The notes: a model not told the origin generated them from the letters alone. A stretch of 64,000 bases of DNA from Candidatus Limnocylindrales bacterium (GCA_035559535.1 DATMBG010000044.1:173072-237071), one strand, 5' to 3'; numbered from the stretch's first letter, positions 16,897-25,957 are shown. Numbers and translations are program-made.

Positions 16897-17499
16897 TTAT
16901 AGACTCCTTTTAGGTCCTACAGAACCCAAAAATCCTCCGGCAGCCATTAAAACACCGTCCCCTACCTTAAGGGGAAGTGCAGCGAGCTTCCGAGGAGCCG
17001 GTCCAGCAATAACCTTGGCACCATCTTTAGGATCATATAAGGACTCGTGACAGGGGCATATAAAGATTTTCTTCACATCTTCCCATCCAGCCACATCACA
17101 GGCTTGATGCGTACAGATGGCCGAATAAGCCAGGATCCCATCCGCTGAATGGGCCCGAGTTTCTTCGGAAAGTTCGGCAGGATCTAAATGGATGAGCAGG
17201 ATTCTGTTAAAACGAGATCCATCCTTCACAACCCGTGTCTTGGGATCCATGGGATAAGCCAATACCTGAGGTGCATTCAAAGGAAGATCTTTGGGAGTAA
17301 TAATTTCCCCCTTCTTATCTCCGAATATGAAAACGAATTGATCACCTTCTTTCGGGGGAGCGGTTTTTGGATCCATTTCTTGAGCGGCAACAAAATCCAA
17401 AGTCTGCAAACCCACCACCATACCAAGGGCTGCCTTCAGAAGGGTACGACGCTCCAGTAACTGATTAGAATCAGGACAGGTTTTGCATTTGTTAGTCAT
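16897..17499 (-). CDS. Tat-exported Rieske [2Fe-2S] protein
   Basis: About 200 residues from the ATG at 17499; the frame extends upstream to a TTG at 17553, which is less likely. LLERRTLLKAALG is a twin-arginine signal. The Rieske cluster motifs are CTHQACDV and, 17 residues on, CPCHESLYDPKDG, giving the Cys/His pairs of a complete 2Fe-2S site. The C-terminal APRKLAALPLKV strand is typical of the fold. No cytochrome b gene is nearby, so this is not an obvious bc1 subunit. Heading the quinoprotein gene group, it may link PQQ dehydrogenases or their cytochromes to the respiratory chain; that role is inference. Confidence 0.87.
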   Translation of the reverse strand: MTNKCKTCPDSNQLLERRTLLKAALGMVVGLQTLDFVAAQEMDPKTAPPKEGDQFVFIFGDKKGEIITPKDLPLNAPQVLAYPMDPKTRVVKDGSRFNRILLIHLDPAELSEETRAHSADGILAYSAICTHQACDVAGWEDVKKIFICPCHESLYDPKDGAKVIAGPAPRKLAALPLKVGDGVLMAAGGFLGSVGPKRSL

Positions 17500-17692
17500 A
17501 ACTTTAATTTTTATATCCAGGATGATGAGGAAGGGGCCGATGGGTTTTTTCAACCAATTTACCGGTCATAAGCACTCTATATCCTCTATACACCCTTTGT
17601 AAGGTAAAATATTCCTTTACACTATTTCACACGACCCCTTAACCGGTACCACAATTAATTATGAGGTAATTATAAGGATTACCCAAAACTGG

Positions 17693-17722
17693 AAAATATC
17701 TTATCCTTTGAAGGCTTGTCAA
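17693..17722 (-). promoter_or_regulatory. Promoter towards the Rieske gene
   Basis: Minus-strand TTGACA (17717-17722), an 18-base spacer, then TATTTT (17693-17698). It lies in the divergent region between the Rieske and MTHFS genes, about 190 bases from the Rieske start. Confidence 0.5.
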
Positions 17723-17751
17723 CACTTAATTAAGAAAATTTTCTTTAATTC

Positions 17752-17783
17752 TTGACAGATCTTTCTCCACTCCCCATTATAAA
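17752..17783 (+). promoter_or_regulatory. Promoter towards the MTHFS-ftr operon
   Basis: TTGACA (17752-17757), then an 18-base gap to ATTATA or 20 to TATAAA (17778-17783). It lies 60 bases before the MTHFS start. Together with the minus-strand promoter it makes this a divergent control region between periplasmic quinoprotein and H4MPT genes. The rest of the gap 17500-17842 shows no gene. Confidence 0.55.
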
Positions 17784-17842
17784 CAGAAACATTAAATAAC
17801 TTTTCTGTTTAAATCCCTCTAAAACCAACTTGAAATCGAAAT

Positions 17843-18445
17843 ATGCTATCCAATAATCAAGATAAGAAAGCCATACGTGAACAGGCTCATGCAGCTCGCC
17901 GGGCAGAACCGGACAAAGATGAAAAAAGTCGACAGATTTGTGAGCGTTTATGGACCCTTCCGGAATTCATAAACGCACAAGTCATTCTCTTTTACATCGA
18001 TGTTCGAAGTGAAGTTCGTACCAGGAATTACATCCCAAAAGCTATGGCATTGGGTAAGAAAGTGATAGTCCCCTATTGTGTGGGGGATGAACTATCTTTA
18101 TTTCCCCTGGAATCTATGGAAGAATTGGAAATCGGAGCGTTTAAAATTTTAGAGCCTAAAAAAGAATTAAGAGAAAAAGCAGAAAAACAGTACGATGTAA
18201 AAAACGTAGATCTAATTATTGTACCTGGAGTTGCTTTTGATAAAAGAGGAGGACGCATGGGCCATGGTTGGGGGTATTACGATAAGCTCCTCCATAAAGC
18301 AAAACCAGAAACCCCCAAGGTAGCCCTGGCTTTCGAATGTCAATTGTTTGACGAACTTCCCATGGATCCCCATGATATCTTTATGGACAAGATTATAACC
18401 GAGAAAGAAGTTTATGACTGTAGAGCTGCTCGTGGTTTAACCTAA
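17843..18445 (+). CDS. 5-formyltetrahydrofolate cyclo-ligase (MTHFS) family protein
   Basis: A 200-residue protein of normal length. Motifs are the N-terminal KKAIREQAHAARRA helix, LFYIDVRSEVRT, PYCVGDELSLFP, and the signature VDLIIVPGVAFDKRGGRMGHGWGYYDKLL, in which RxGxGxGYYD binds ATP and substrate. The enzyme turns 5-formyl-THF into 5,10-methenyl-THF using ATP. It is followed 25 bases on by ftr, so the pair is likely one operon. In this context it may balance folate C1 units against the H4MPT route. Confidence 0.9.
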   Translation: MLSNNQDKKAIREQAHAARRAEPDKDEKSRQICERLWTLPEFINAQVILFYIDVRSEVRTRNYIPKAMALGKKVIVPYCVGDELSLFPLESMEELEIGAFKILEPKKELREKAEKQYDVKNVDLIIVPGVAFDKRGGRMGHGWGYYDKLLHKAKPETPKVALAFECQLFDELPMDPHDIFMDKIITEKEVYDCRAARGLT

Positions 18446-18470
18446 TCCTTGAATTCCTTATTTTCAGATT

Positions 18471-19358
18471 ATGATAGTCGACAATACCTATGCTGAAGCT
18501 TTTAAAAGTGTTTATGCAGAAATCCTTGTAACTGCTAGAGATCGGCTATGGTTAGATCATGCGATTAACGCCGCTACCGGACATGCTTCCAGCACCATTT
18601 TATGTGATTGTGAAGCCGGATTAGATCATTATACCCAGAATACTCCAGATGGTCGTCTGGGGGCTGTTTTACAGTTTCATGTTCCGAAATTCAAAAAAAA
18701 TCACCTCCGGGCTCTGGAACTTGCCCTGATTCATCGGATTGGACAAAATATCTTGACCTGTCCGACCACTTCTGTCTGGAATTCCCTGGATACTCCGGAA
18801 AAATTTAAAATTGGGAGAAAACTGGCTTACTTCGGAGATGGGTTTCAGAGAAAGTCGAATTTTTACGGGCGAAAGGTTTGGGTTATTCCCATTATGGGAG
18901 GAGAGTTTATAACGGAAGCTCTGTTCGGTTATGCAGAAGGGGTTATGGGAGGGAATCTATGGTTCATGGCAGAAACCCTGGACACCGCTTTAGCTGCTGC
19001 AGAGAAGGCTCTGGCCGCTGTTCACCGGATAGAAGGGGTTATCACTCCCTTTCCCGGAGGGATTACCTGGTCCGGATCTAAAGCCGGCAGCCGCTATTCC
19101 TTCCTCGTAGCTTCGACCTTTCATACCTATTGTCCAACCCTGCGAGATAAGATCCAAGACTCTCAGGTCCCACCTGGAGTGAACTCCATAATGGAAATTA
19201 TTATCAATGGGAAGAATCCGGAAGTTGTTCAACAAGCCATGCAGTCCGGGGTACAGGCTGCCCTAAACTCCCCAGGACTTATCAAAATCTCGGCCGGAAA
19301 CTATGGAGGAAGATTAGGAAAGTATAAACTCTGGCTTCAAAATAATAATAGCCAGTAG
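18471..19358 (+). CDS. ftr: Formylmethanofuran:tetrahydromethanopterin formyltransferase
   Basis: A 295-residue protein matching the usual Ftr/FhcD length. Conserved stretches run in order: AEAFKSVYAEILVTA, ATGHASSTILCDCEAG, ILTCPTTSVW, KLAYFGDGFQ, KVWVIPIMGGEF, GVITPFPGGITWSGSKAGS, YCPTLRDKI and SAGNYGGRLGKYKLWL. It moves the formyl group between tetrahydromethanopterin and methanofuran/methylofuran. In bacteria it works in the Fhc complex that releases formate from formaldehyde oxidation. The other Fhc subunits are not in the window. With xoxF and the MfnE-like kinase it is the strongest evidence for H4MPT-based C1 metabolism. The ATG at 18471 has no strong ribosome site. Confidence 0.93.
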   Translation: MIVDNTYAEAFKSVYAEILVTARDRLWLDHAINAATGHASSTILCDCEAGLDHYTQNTPDGRLGAVLQFHVPKFKKNHLRALELALIHRIGQNILTCPTTSVWNSLDTPEKFKIGRKLAYFGDGFQRKSNFYGRKVWVIPIMGGEFITEALFGYAEGVMGGNLWFMAETLDTALAAAEKALAAVHRIEGVITPFPGGITWSGSKAGSRYSFLVASTFHTYCPTLRDKIQDSQVPPGVNSIMEIIINGKNPEVVQQAMQSGVQAALNSPGLIKISAGNYGGRLGKYKLWLQNNNSQ

Positions 19359-19475
19359 GGTAAAAGCAGGAAAAAGCCATAGGGAATTCCGTAAGTAAGG
19401 TCCTCCGACTTATTTGGATTTCATAAAATAACCTGTTCCTACCAGCAATCAGGTAATAAAGTGTATCTATATCCC

Positions 19476-19573
19476 TTGAGGTGGAAAAAGAAACACCCCC
19501 CAATCTTCCCCTCCAGGGGGGACTAGGGGGGTGTTCAGACAGAAAAAGTAACACCTACTCAATTATTACAGTT
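19476..19573. mobile_element. MITE-like palindromic element, copy 2 (inverted, diverged)
   Basis: The reverse complement of this stretch matches the 6475-6576 element: TTTTTCTGTCTGAA, a C-tract, CTGGAGGGG, then GGGGGGTGTTTCTTTTTCC. Its terminal repeats are eroded (TTGAG..GTGG against CACCTACTCAA). It lies in the 427-base convergent gap 19359-19785 after ftr, which otherwise holds only a short ATCCCCAC hairpin near 19640-19675 and no gene that I can see. Confidence 0.7.
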
Positions 19574-19785
19574 ACTAACAACGTAATCTGGATACCGAAG
19601 GATTACTTCCCCTGAGATAATAAAAACTAACCCGTCATCCCCACTTCTAAGATCTCTATGGTCGTTTTCGTGGGGATAGGGGTAGGTTTGAACCAGCCCC
19701 TAAAGGACCCTTCAGAAATTTGCTACCTTTTACAATCTTCTGGGTACGACTGGTTATTTTCTAACCACTGCTTATTACCCCTTGC

Positions 19786-22146
19786 CTACTGTCGATTCGG
19801 AGCCGGTACTGTTACCGGGCTTCTCTCCATCAAGGTCCTTTCGGAAAGAATCAAAGAACTCAATCTCCCTTCCACATCGGCCAATTTGGACCTGGCAGTC
19901 TCTTTAAACTCTACAAAACCTGCAATTTGCTGATTCAAATGGGTTAAGCTGTCATCGAGTTTAGACAGGTGAGCTTTTGTATTTTCCTTAAATTCGGCAA
20001 AACTGGCTACTTGCTGGCTTAAATTGGTGAGACTGGTGTTAACCCGATCGAAATAAGATTTGGCCAGTTCGTTAAATTCCTCCATACGACCCATCTGACG
20101 ATCCAAGGTACTCAGGTTCTCTGTGGCTTTGGTCAAAAGGGCATTCAGTTCACTTTTGGCCGTGCTATAGTTGGTTAAATCGACTCGTTGGGTGAGGGCA
20201 CTTAAGTCCTTTCCGATTTCTGCTATACGGGTCTTAACGGTATCCTGAAATCCGGTAAAATCGGCTATCTTTCGATTAAGAGTATCCAGATCTTTTTCCA
20301 ACTCTGCCAAACGAGATTTGGCCCCTTCTTCAGCTTCCCGAGCAACATTTCGAATTCTCTGACTCATCACATTGAGATCTTCCTCGATATTCCCTAACTG
20401 GGTTCTTATACTGGCACTCCACTCCTTCAAGCTGCTTACTTCTTGATTGAGTTGTTGGAAATTTCGGTCAACTTCAGTAACTCGCTCATCCATATCGGCC
20501 CTTACATTGGCGATTTGTTCATTGGTGGCATTCACATTTCCTTCTATCTTTGCAAATCGGTTATCGGTTCCCTCCTTTAAATCGGTTAATTGCTGATTGA
20601 GCAGATTCAGTTTTTCCGTTGCATCTTTTAGTTGTATATTGACGGTATCTCGAAGTTCTTTTAAACCTTTGTTGACTTCGGCCAGGCTGGAATCCATGGT
20701 TTCTTTTAAACTCTTGCTGACTTCCGACAAGCGGGTATCCACTTGCTGGAGGTTCTTATGGATCTCGGTTATACTCGCATCGGTTGCTTCTTTTAAACTC
20801 CGACTGGTCTCGGCCAGACGCGTATCGGTTTCCTTCCGTAAGTTTCCAATTTGTTGCTTGATATCTGCTACACTCTTATCCAGCAGAGACAACTGGTTTT
20901 TCTGACTATTCTCTAAGCCGGTTATCTTCTGAGTATGAAAAATAATATTCTCACCCGTCTCTTTTAAACTCTTGTTTATATGGGTCAATTGATTATCCAG
21001 CTCTGTTTTTAACTGTCTAATATCCGCTAAATTTTTCCCTATGAGAGCGGATTGATCTCTCTGATTATTTTCTAAGCCGGTTAACTTTTGGGTATGGAAA
21101 ACAAGGTTCTCATTGATCCGAGCGAATTGAGAAGCTATATCCTCTTTAAAAGTTTTAAGTTGGGTATCTATCTTTTGAGCAAGTTGTTGAACAGTTACTT
21201 TGACTGGGTCCATCAACTTCCGTTGGGCTTCGTTGAGTCCACTTATCTGTTGGGTATGATAGAGAATGTTTCCTTCCATACGGGTCTGGGCCTCTGTCAG
21301 GCTTTTTACCTGGGCATTCAGGGGGGTCACAGTTTGTTCTAACTTCTGAACGGCTGCCTTGGCTTGATCTAACCCCTTAACCAGGCGAGCTTCTGCTTCC
21401 TTCTGAGCAGTTCCCAGTGAATTAATCTGTTGAGTATGATAGCGCAGATTATCCTCGACGCGAGTTTGGTGGGAAGCAAGATCTTGATTTAATTTCCCAG
21501 TTTGCTGTTCGATGGCAGCCAATCTCTGATCTGTCCGACCCATATGATCCTTTATCTCGGTCTGCAGGTTCTTCTGAAGATTAGATATTTCGTTGATTTG
21601 CCTGGTAAGATAAACAAAATTGGCGTTGATCCGGTCCTGGGAGCCGGAAATATCTGAACTTTTACTCTGAGCAATCTCAGGATTTAGCTGTTGACCCATC
21701 CGTTTATTAATTGTAGCTTTTACTTGATCGATAGCCTGAATCAACTTGGCTTCGGTATTACGCTGGGCTGTTCCTAGAGCCGTAATCTGCTGGGTATGGT
21801 AGAGCAAGTTATCGTTGACCCGAGTTTGAAAGGCTTGATTCTCTTCTTTAAGTTTTCCGATTTGCTGATCGAGCGTAGCCAGTTTATTGAGCCCTTCTAA
21901 TTTTTTGTTCAATTGATTTATCTGATCCGTCTCTGTCTGTTGCAAAGCCGTTATTTTTTGCTCAACTTCTGCAAGTTTTTGGTCTACCGAGGTGCGGAGC
22001 TCTTTAACAGCAGGAGAGTTTTCCACCTTTCTTTCGATGCCCCCTGGGAAAAATAGCCCTAAAAAGGCAATGATCAAGGCTACCATCGCAATAATCCCCG
22101 CATTGTCACGTAATATATTTCCCGTCGGTCTTTGTTCGTTTGCCAT
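19786..22146 (-). CDS. Giant single-pass coiled-coil protein with NLxYHTQQI repeats
   Basis: A 786-residue protein. AAGGAG lies 7 bases before the ATG. One N-terminal membrane helix (residues 16-36) is followed by about 750 residues of almost unbroken coiled coil, rich in Q, L, K, E, D. Six copies of a motif NLxYHTQQIxxL start at residues 113, 176, 233, 293, 347 and 400, spaced 53-63 residues. Further on are repeated SLKE-TD blocks. Near the C-terminus there are three copies of LxxLxxQIAxFxEFK type. I know no named family with this pattern. It probably spans the periplasm or reaches out from the inner membrane as a tether or rod. It is flanked by intergenic promoter-like sequence and stands alone. 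Confidence 0.8.
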   Translation of the reverse strand: MANEQRPTGNILRDNAGIIAMVALIIAFLGLFFPGGIERKVENSPAVKELRTSVDQKLAEVEQKITALQQTETDQINQLNKKLEGLNKLATLDQQIGKLKEENQAFQTRVNDNLLYHTQQITALGTAQRNTEAKLIQAIDQVKATINKRMGQQLNPEIAQSKSSDISGSQDRINANFVYLTRQINEISNLQKNLQTEIKDHMGRTDQRLAAIEQQTGKLNQDLASHQTRVEDNLRYHTQQINSLGTAQKEAEARLVKGLDQAKAAVQKLEQTVTPLNAQVKSLTEAQTRMEGNILYHTQQISGLNEAQRKLMDPVKVTVQQLAQKIDTQLKTFKEDIASQFARINENLVFHTQKLTGLENNQRDQSALIGKNLADIRQLKTELDNQLTHINKSLKETGENIIFHTQKITGLENSQKNQLSLLDKSVADIKQQIGNLRKETDTRLAETSRSLKEATDASITEIHKNLQQVDTRLSEVSKSLKETMDSSLAEVNKGLKELRDTVNIQLKDATEKLNLLNQQLTDLKEGTDNRFAKIEGNVNATNEQIANVRADMDERVTEVDRNFQQLNQEVSSLKEWSASIRTQLGNIEEDLNVMSQRIRNVAREAEEGAKSRLAELEKDLDTLNRKIADFTGFQDTVKTRIAEIGKDLSALTQRVDLTNYSTAKSELNALLTKATENLSTLDRQMGRMEEFNELAKSYFDRVNTSLTNLSQQVASFAEFKENTKAHLSKLDDSLTHLNQQIAGFVEFKETARSKLADVEGRLSSLILSERTLMERSPVTVPAPNRQ

Positions 22147-22407
22147 GTTAAACTCCTTTTTTCTTTCTCCAAGAGACTTAGAGATCCAACGACCTCTACC
22201 TCCCTTTGTTAAAAGTGAAGAGTGGCTCTAAAATTTTTTATCATTTTACTAGCTAAAAGTCAAAATCTCCAGCTATGTACCCTGGACTTTATCTGTTGGA
22301 ACTCAAAGTCCCAAAATGTATAATTTGTCGAATACCTTCAACTCCTTTTTGGTTATCTTGGATAGGCTGGGTGAACTCCTAAGTTTTTGGTATACATAAT
22401 GACGATG

Positions 22408-22435
22408 TATATAAAAAAACTTCCTGGCTTGTCAA
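22408..22435 (-). promoter_or_regulatory. Promoter towards the giant coiled-coil gene
   Basis: Minus-strand TTGACA (22430-22435), 16-base spacer, TATATA (22408-22413). It predicts a leader of about 255 bases. The 488-base gap 22147-22634 shows no gene; a TTGACA on the plus strand at 22463 has a TATAAA only 13 bases on, so I do not call it. Confidence 0.5.
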
Positions 22436-22634
22436 TAAAAATATCTGTCATCTGATTTTCTCTTGACAATCGACTTTTCTTTATAAAAAGCTTTTTAAAG
22501 TTTTTAACTTTCCCGAATAACAGACCTTGCAAATTTTTGTAAATAAGATGTAAATAAAAGAATAAGTTGATAACTGGAACCGTCAAATCATTCATTGAAC
22601 CTGGGTTATTAACACGCCAACCAAGGGAGGGAAG

Positions 22635-23615
22635 ATGAAATATCCATTCAGATTTATCTACTCGTTAATCAGTGCTCTTCTTATCATTTCTGTAGTGTCA
22701 GACATGGGTTTTGCACAAACCCGGCTTCGGGCCTATGTTACCAATGAAAAATCCAATGATGTCCATGTGATTGATATAACGACCGATAAAGTCATTACCA
22801 AGATACCGGCCGGGGATAGACCTCGTGGAATTGCTATTACACCGGATAAAACCAAAATCTATGTATCTAACGGTAAATCCAATGATATAACCCTTATCGA
22901 TCCGGTTACGAATAAGGTCATAGAGACCATTCCAGGTCCTGAGGACCCGGAAGGTTTGAACATTACCCCTGACGGTAAGCAACTTTATATTGTCAGTGAA
23001 AATGGTGGATTTACCAGAGTTTTAGGATTACCCGACCATAAACAGTTGGCCGACATTCCCGTGGGTCTGGAGCCAGAAACCGTGGTGATCAGCCCCGACG
23101 GAACGAAAGCCTATGTCCCTCACGAAAGCTCCAACGATGTCTATGTAATCTCTACCCAAGAGCACAGGGTTATTGCAAAAATTCCCGTGGGACAAAATCC
23201 ACGGGGAGTGGCTTTTTCTCCAGATGGAAAAAGGGCCTATGTATCCAACGAACGCTCGGGAGATCTTTATGTTCTAGATACCGAAAAGAATCAAGTCCTG
23301 GAAAAGGTTAAATTGGGGGAAAGACCGGTGGGAATCTCTGTTTCTCCCGATGGGAAGAGAATCTACATTGCCCACGGTAAATCCGATGAGGTTAAGGTTT
23401 TGGATGGGACAACACTTAAAGAGGTAACTTCGATTCCGGTTCAAGGGGGAAGGGCCTGGTGGACTGGGCTGACTCCGGATGGGAAGAAGCTTTATGTGAC
23501 CGTAGGTCGAGCCAATTCGGTAGCGGTTATAGATACGGCTTCCAACAAAGTCTTAACCATGATTCCGGTGGGGGAACTTCCCTGGGGGATTATCATTGCA
23601 GAAATTCCGAAATAA
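22635..23615 (+). CDS. Secreted YVTN beta-propeller protein, PQQ-catabolism-associated type
   Basis: A 326-residue protein with a signal peptide (FIYSLISALLIISVVSDMGF) and seven blades of the YVTN type. Each has a TxDGKxxYV strand and a VIDxxxxKVxxxIPVG strand, as in YVTNEKSNDVHVIDITTDKV. It ends VGELPWGIII, as members of the PQQ-dependent alcohol catabolism-associated propeller family do. GGGAGG lies 4 bases before the ATG. Family members sit in transport operons beside PQQ alcohol dehydrogenases. Here it is about 20 kb from the ABC exporter and 6 kb from the dehydrogenases. Function is unknown. Confidence 0.85.
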   Translation: MKYPFRFIYSLISALLIISVVSDMGFAQTRLRAYVTNEKSNDVHVIDITTDKVITKIPAGDRPRGIAITPDKTKIYVSNGKSNDITLIDPVTNKVIETIPGPEDPEGLNITPDGKQLYIVSENGGFTRVLGLPDHKQLADIPVGLEPETVVISPDGTKAYVPHESSNDVYVISTQEHRVIAKIPVGQNPRGVAFSPDGKRAYVSNERSGDLYVLDTEKNQVLEKVKLGERPVGISVSPDGKRIYIAHGKSDEVKVLDGTTLKEVTSIPVQGGRAWWTGLTPDGKKLYVTVGRANSVAVIDTASNKVLTMIPVGELPWGIIIAEIPK

Positions 23616-23737
23616 ATAAGAAAGAAAGGTAAGGAACCGTGAGTCGTGGATGTGGATAAAAATAGATGGGTAAAGGGGTCCGCCGATCGCCTTTACTTTC
23701 TATTCTTTATTGCCTACAGCCCGCAGTTCTACTATTT

Positions 23738-24244
23738 ATGAACTTACAATATCCCTTGAAATCAACGCCATATCATCCTGATTATGGATTGGCTGTTATT
23801 CGAATTGTAACCGGAATCTGGTTTCTTAAATCGGCCTTTACGAAATTAAGTTTACCCCTCCCCATTGTTTCAGAGGATTATATTAATCGACTTCCCAAGC
23901 TTTTACAAAGATATGCCAGTGAGAATCCCATAGAGTGGTATAAAAGTTTCCTGGAACATACGGCCATTCCCCAGGCAAAGCTTTTTGCTTTCTTAACGGC
24001 TTATGGTGAAACCGGGGTTGGTTTAGGGCTAACTTTAGGTCTTTTAACCGTTTTTTGTGCTTTTGTGGGTTTATTCTTGAGCATTGTCTATGGTCTGGCA
24101 ACTCACTGGATGAGCCCAGGACAAATGGGCTTTCACGTTTTATTGGTTACCTGTATGCTGGTTTTCTTATTTACCCGCGCCGGTCGTACCCTTGGGATTG
24201 ATAGATGGCTGGCTCAGAAATTTCCGCAGGGTCTATTTTGGTGA
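23738..24244 (+). CDS. DoxX-family membrane protein
   Basis: About 168 residues from the ATG at 23738; an ATG at 23666 in the same frame would add a hydrophobic stretch that relatives seem to lack. Four hydrophobic helices are visible: YGLAVIRIVTGIWFLKSAF, AYGETGVGLGLTLGLLTVF, a third (AFVGLFLSIVYGLA) and FHVLLVTCMLVFLFTRAGR. GETGVGLGL and the R-x-G-R end are typical of DoxX/DoxD-like proteins, which include quinone-reducing subunits in some organisms. It follows the YVTN propeller gene by about 120 bases and may share its transcript. The substrate is unknown. Confidence 0.72.
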   Translation: MNLQYPLKSTPYHPDYGLAVIRIVTGIWFLKSAFTKLSLPLPIVSEDYINRLPKLLQRYASENPIEWYKSFLEHTAIPQAKLFAFLTAYGETGVGLGLTLGLLTVFCAFVGLFLSIVYGLATHWMSPGQMGFHVLLVTCMLVFLFTRAGRTLGIDRWLAQKFPQGLFW

Positions 24245-24366
24245 ATAAAGGGATATTGAATTTTTCAAATAAACCTTTGAACCTGATGATTCCTTTCCTA
24301 GCCCGATTAAAGATAGAAGATGGAAGGAACCTTTCCAGGTTTTGGAACCCCTGAAAGGTCCGTTTT

Positions 24367-25839
24367 ATGAACGTCCGAACTAAATTTCAGATCACCTATT
24401 TAATTATGTTTCTCTCCACCCTATTCGTCGGAGGGGTAGCTATCTGGGCTATAGAGAACTGGAATCATACGGCCAATGAGCTTACCCATGCTTATCATCA
24501 AGGCCTTCGAACCGAGAAGCTCCGGAGTAATATCTATCGACAAATCAAAGATACTCTGTTTGCTTTCATGGATGGGGAGGATTCCCAGACCATTGAAGCA
24601 GAATTTAGCCGATTGGAGGAGGAGATTAAAGAACAGTTTAAAGAACTTGATAGAAATGTAAAAACCGACGAGGAACGCACCTACGCCCAGGATCTCCAGC
24701 GAACTCACCAACAAATTGCAGATTGGATTCATACCATGCTCATGCAGTTTGATAAGACGACCGATGTCAGTAAGTGGGCTTTTGAGTATCGGTTGGAAAG
24801 ATGGACCTTCAAGGAGCAAGAACGCTTGGTTGATCTTCTCAAAAAATATTATGAGAAGGAAGCCAATCGCCTGGTCCAACACGCTGCTTCTGTGGAAAGT
24901 CTGGCCAAGATCCTGGTTATTTTAGTTTTTGGCCTGGTCCTGGCACAGGTGATCGTTTTTATCTTGAGCACCCATCGCTGGCTGGTCTTACCCATTGCTC
25001 AAATCAGTCGATCCACAGAGATCATCAGTACAGGCAATTTAGATCACCGAATCGATATTCAATCCCGAGATGAACTTGGAAGACTGGCCCAGTCGATAAA
25101 TAAAATGGCCTATTCTTTACATGAAATTCAGAACCGACTCATCCAGTCAGAGCGTTTAGCAGCCATCGGAGAATTGACTTCCTATGTAGCCCATAATATT
25201 CGCAATCCTTTAGCAGGCATACGATATGCGGCTCAAGTCAGCTTGGATGACCTTAAAGAACAAGACTACAAAGGGGTTAAAGAAGCATTGGAGGATATTG
25301 TCTCGGCCACGGATAAATTGGGAAACTGGGTTCAGCATCTGCTCTCTTATATTCGTCCTCTTAAACTGAACCTTGTTAAATGTGATCTTCATCAGCTTAT
25401 CCAGAACAGCGTTTCGGTACTTAAACCCAAGGTTTTAGATCAAGACCTATCCCTGGAATTGGATCTTCAACCTTCTGTGCTTGAGGCATGGGTAGATGCC
25501 AATTACCTGGAACAGGTTATCACGGCACTTATTCTGAATGCCATCGAGGCCTCTTCCTCTAAAGGAAGGATTACCATAAAATCTCGAATTCTTCAAGAAA
25601 ATTCAGGGACGGAATGGATCCATATTCAGGTTGCAGATGAAGGTAAAGGGATGCCACCGGAAGTATTGGCTAAAATCGGTACACCGTATTTTACCACCAA
25701 GAGTTATGGAACCGGCTTAGGTCTAGCTATGGCCCATAAAATCATTGCGTACCATCAAGGTACACTGACGTTTTCAAGTGAGCAAGGTCACGGTACTGTA
25801 GCTGAAATTAAATTACCTCTTAAAAGAGAGAATAATTAA
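24367..25839 (+). CDS. Sensor histidine kinase, NtrB-like
   Basis: A 490-residue kinase. Two membrane helices (about 8-27 and 178-200) enclose a helical extracytoplasmic sensor of about 150 residues, as in four-helix chemoreceptor-like domains. A HAMP linker follows (VLPIAQISRSTEIISTGNLD). The phosphoacceptor is H276 in SYVAHNIRNPLAG, and the ATPase has DEGKGMPPEVLAKIGTPYFTT and GTGLGLAMAHKI. GAAAGG lies 8 bases before the ATG. The response regulator of the sigma54 type follows after an inverted repeat, so the two form a pair. The signal is not shown; nearby quinoprotein genes are plausible targets but no upstream activator site was found. Confidence 0.93.
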   Translation: MNVRTKFQITYLIMFLSTLFVGGVAIWAIENWNHTANELTHAYHQGLRTEKLRSNIYRQIKDTLFAFMDGEDSQTIEAEFSRLEEEIKEQFKELDRNVKTDEERTYAQDLQRTHQQIADWIHTMLMQFDKTTDVSKWAFEYRLERWTFKEQERLVDLLKKYYEKEANRLVQHAASVESLAKILVILVFGLVLAQVIVFILSTHRWLVLPIAQISRSTEIISTGNLDHRIDIQSRDELGRLAQSINKMAYSLHEIQNRLIQSERLAAIGELTSYVAHNIRNPLAGIRYAAQVSLDDLKEQDYKGVKEALEDIVSATDKLGNWVQHLLSYIRPLKLNLVKCDLHQLIQNSVSVLKPKVLDQDLSLELDLQPSVLEAWVDANYLEQVITALILNAIEASSSKGRITIKSRILQENSGTEWIHIQVADEGKGMPPEVLAKIGTPYFTTKSYGTGLGLAMAHKIIAYHQGTLTFSSEQGHGTVAEIKLPLKRENN

Positions 25840-25843
25840 ATAA

Positions 25844-25950
25844 TTAAAATTAAAAGGCAAAAAGTGGGGGTAAAAAAATAAAGGAATTTTTTCCTTAATT
25901 TTTGCCTTTGGGTGGTTGGTTTATGTTTGCTTTTTGCCTTTTGATTTTAA
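25844..25950. repeat. Inverted repeat between kinase and regulator genes
   Basis: Arms of 21 bp with one mismatch (starting TTAAAATTAAAAGGCAAAAA) at 25844-25864 and 25930-25950. A second inner hairpin (AATAAAGGAA / TTTCCTTA) lies between them. The right arm ends 7 bases before the regulator ATG, so the hairpin could limit access to it. Confidence 0.75.
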
Positions 25951-25957
25951 TTTAAAA

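Noticed and set aside
6475-19573. CRISPR repeats
   Set aside because: Only two copies exist, 13 kb apart and inverted, and there are no spacers or cas genes.
22463-22487. TTGACA followed by TATAAA ahead of the YVTN gene
   Set aside because: The spacer is only 13 bases, too short for a sigma70 promoter.
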